Below are positions 50,082 to 51,241 of a DNA stretch of 51,241 nt, in pieces. A program made the position numbers and the translations under genes. This stretch comes from Gammaproteobacteria bacterium. GTDB lineage: Bacteria; Pseudomonadota; Gammaproteobacteria; Poriferisulfidales; Oxydemutatoraceae. The stretch is taken from assembly GCA_028817225.1 (NCBI GenBank), contig JAPPQC010000014.1, positions 1 through 51,241 of the forward strand, given 5' to 3'. The notes under the pieces are model-generated. The model was not told the DNA's origin, ran no database searches, and saw nothing but the letters and a program-made list of their open reading frames with translations. Every line of letters begins with the position of its first letter. Within the stretch, counting starts at the first letter, position 1.

Positions 50082-51241
50082 ATGCGAAAGAATTCAATAT
50101 CTGTCTGGATGTTTGCGCCGGTTGTAGCCGGGGTTCTGTTGCTGAGCAATTCGGCTTTCCCTCAAGAAGCCGCCTCGGGTGCCCCGGTGTACAATAAAGT
50201 TTCCGGCAGCAAATATATTCCCAACGACTTCACTCCTAACCCACAAACATGTGGTACTTGTGATTCCAATGAAAGTGAAGGACTTGTTCTGAGATTCACC
50301 AATGTGCAACGCGTTGACGCCAGCGGCTCACCGGTTGCCCCTGGTGTGACGGCAACTCATCTGCGGTTTGATGTTGAGGTGAAGGGCACTAAGTGGCTTT
50401 CGGAAAATGCGGCTGTCAGTGGTGCCGTTTATGGTCTGCACTACGAGAATGATGGAAGCAGCGCTTTTTTCTCAGGTGAGCGTGACGATCCAGCAGCTTT
50501 CCCACAGGCATGCGATCAAGACTCCGTCAGGGACCCTGAAAGAGGACGTATTCGCCTTTTTAATTATAACCTGCCAGGCTTTGACCTAGACCGGGAACAG
50601 GCATATATGAGCGGCGACGAGAGGGCCGACACCCTTGACTGGTCCGACGATCGGGCTGAAAGAGCAGAATTTAACTTTCTCAATGTCCCGGCCGAGTTCG
50701 GACAGCGCTTCGTGACTGTGACATGTCCTGTTGTGCCGGATCGCAATCGATTGGCAAAGAGTGGATTTAGCAGATATTCCTGGCAGCAGTTCAGTCTCTA
50801 CACCACTAGGAGGAACGATGCGCCTACTGCTTATCCGGCTGCTGCTGGAAACACCCTCTGGAAATTTGCAATGGACGGTAGTCCTTCCGTGTTGGAAGAG
50901 CTTGTGTATTCTGACAACCAGCGGGTGGAAGTGCTGCTGACTGAACCTGTGAGCAGCTCGCTGGTGACAGGTCACTTCGAGTTAGTGGATGATGGCGGCA
51001 ATCCGGTCGCGGGTGTCACTCTCGACAACGCTTTCCTCATCAACAGCAGCCGCACGATGGTTTTTGAGTTGACAGGCCTTAGCGAGACCCAAGACATTAT
51101 TATCCGGCGCACGTCCGCATCTGATGGCCTGATAATCGGCAGCAGCAGCAGCATGCCGATGGGGCTGGTTGTGGATGTGGCCACCATTCCGGCGTTTGAC
51201 CCGGATGTGCCCCGGATTGTCACGGCTTCCCTCATTGACAA
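50082..51241 (+). CDS. Secreted protein, 3' end beyond the window (partial)
   Basis: An open frame runs from ATG 50082 to the window end: 386 codons with no stop. It starts MRKNSISVWMFAPVVAGVLL and has a signal peptide ending about NSAFPQEA. The mature part is Ser/Asp-rich and beta-like, with Cys pairs (CGTC near 57) and an Ig-like stretch near 280-340 (VEVLLTEPVSSSLVTGHFEL). It lies 20 nt after paralogue 3 in the same direction. Likely a large surface or secreted protein; family not recognised. Confidence 0.7.
   Translation, partial: MRKNSISVWMFAPVVAGVLLLSNSAFPQEAASGAPVYNKVSGSKYIPNDFTPNPQTCGTCDSNESEGLVLRFTNVQRVDASGSPVAPGVTATHLRFDVEVKGTKWLSENAAVSGAVYGLHYENDGSSAFFSGERDDPAAFPQACDQDSVRDPERGRIRLFNYNLPGFDLDREQAYMSGDERADTLDWSDDRAERAEFNFLNVPAEFGQRFVTVTCPVVPDRNRLAKSGFSRYSWQQFSLYTTRRNDAPTAYPAAAGNTLWKFAMDGSPSVLEELVYSDNQRVEVLLTEPVSSSLVTGHFELVDDGGNPVAGVTLDNAFLINSSRTMVFELTGLSETQDIIIRRTSASDGLIIGSSSSMPMGLVVDVATIPAFDPDVPRIVTASLID

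Overview
The window looks like the chromosome of a high-GC gammaproteobacterium, probably uncultured or poorly studied. The evidence is a Na+-NQR operon with its dedicated maturation factors (nqrM, apbE), a type II secretion (T2SS) locus that includes gspA, gspB and gspN, BolA, TatD, HemL, and a genome-wide habit of chained 1-4 nt gene overlaps. I saw no rRNA, tRNA, IS element or CRISPR array.

Layout. (1) 0.2-9.2 kb: an AT-richer, seven-gene plus-strand cluster that looks like a DNA-modification or anti-phage island. It has a DUF4007 protein, a 1166-residue P-loop ATPase, a DndC-like PAPS-reductase-fold protein, a GIY-YIG-like nuclease, a DGQHR (DndB-like) protein, a zinc ribbon and a DpnA-type adenine methyltransferase. 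Canonical DndA, DndD and DndE are absent from the window. (2) 9.25-11.0 kb: a thioredoxin-like protein and hemL. (3) 11.1-21.6 kb: nqrABCDE, then about 3.3 kb of six tandem RiPP precursor genes, then nqrF-apbE-nqrM. Five precursors have a nitrile-hydratase-like (NHLP) leader ending in a GG-type site. Five near-identical terminators and four promoter-like modules separate most of them. No RiPP maturation enzyme lies in the window. (4) 21.7-27.4 kb: housekeeping genes (two rhodanese proteins, NUDIX hydrolase, bolA, tatD, dinB, an anchored retropepsin-like protein). (5) 27.4-44.4 kb: an O-antigen-ligase/TPR membrane protein followed by a nearly complete T2SS, gspC-D-A-B-E-F-G-H-I-J-K-L-M-N; prepilin peptidase (gspO) is not here. 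(6) 44.4-46.9 kb: a rhodanese protein and three tandem cassettes, each with a conserved 204-nt leader ORF and a proline-rich, coiled-coil, tail-anchored protein. (7) 47.3-51.2 kb: three tandem secreted paralogues with dockerin-like Ca2+ loops, then the start of another secreted protein that runs off the window edge. These are plausible T2SS cargo.

A window-wide pattern: several genes have a -10-like hexamer exactly 6-7 nt before the start codon and no Shine-Dalgarno sequence, which suggests leaderless transcripts. The best candidates for undescribed biology are the RiPP array embedded in the nqr operon, the hybrid defence cluster, the triplicated prepilin cleavage site in GspI, and the coiled-coil cassette array.
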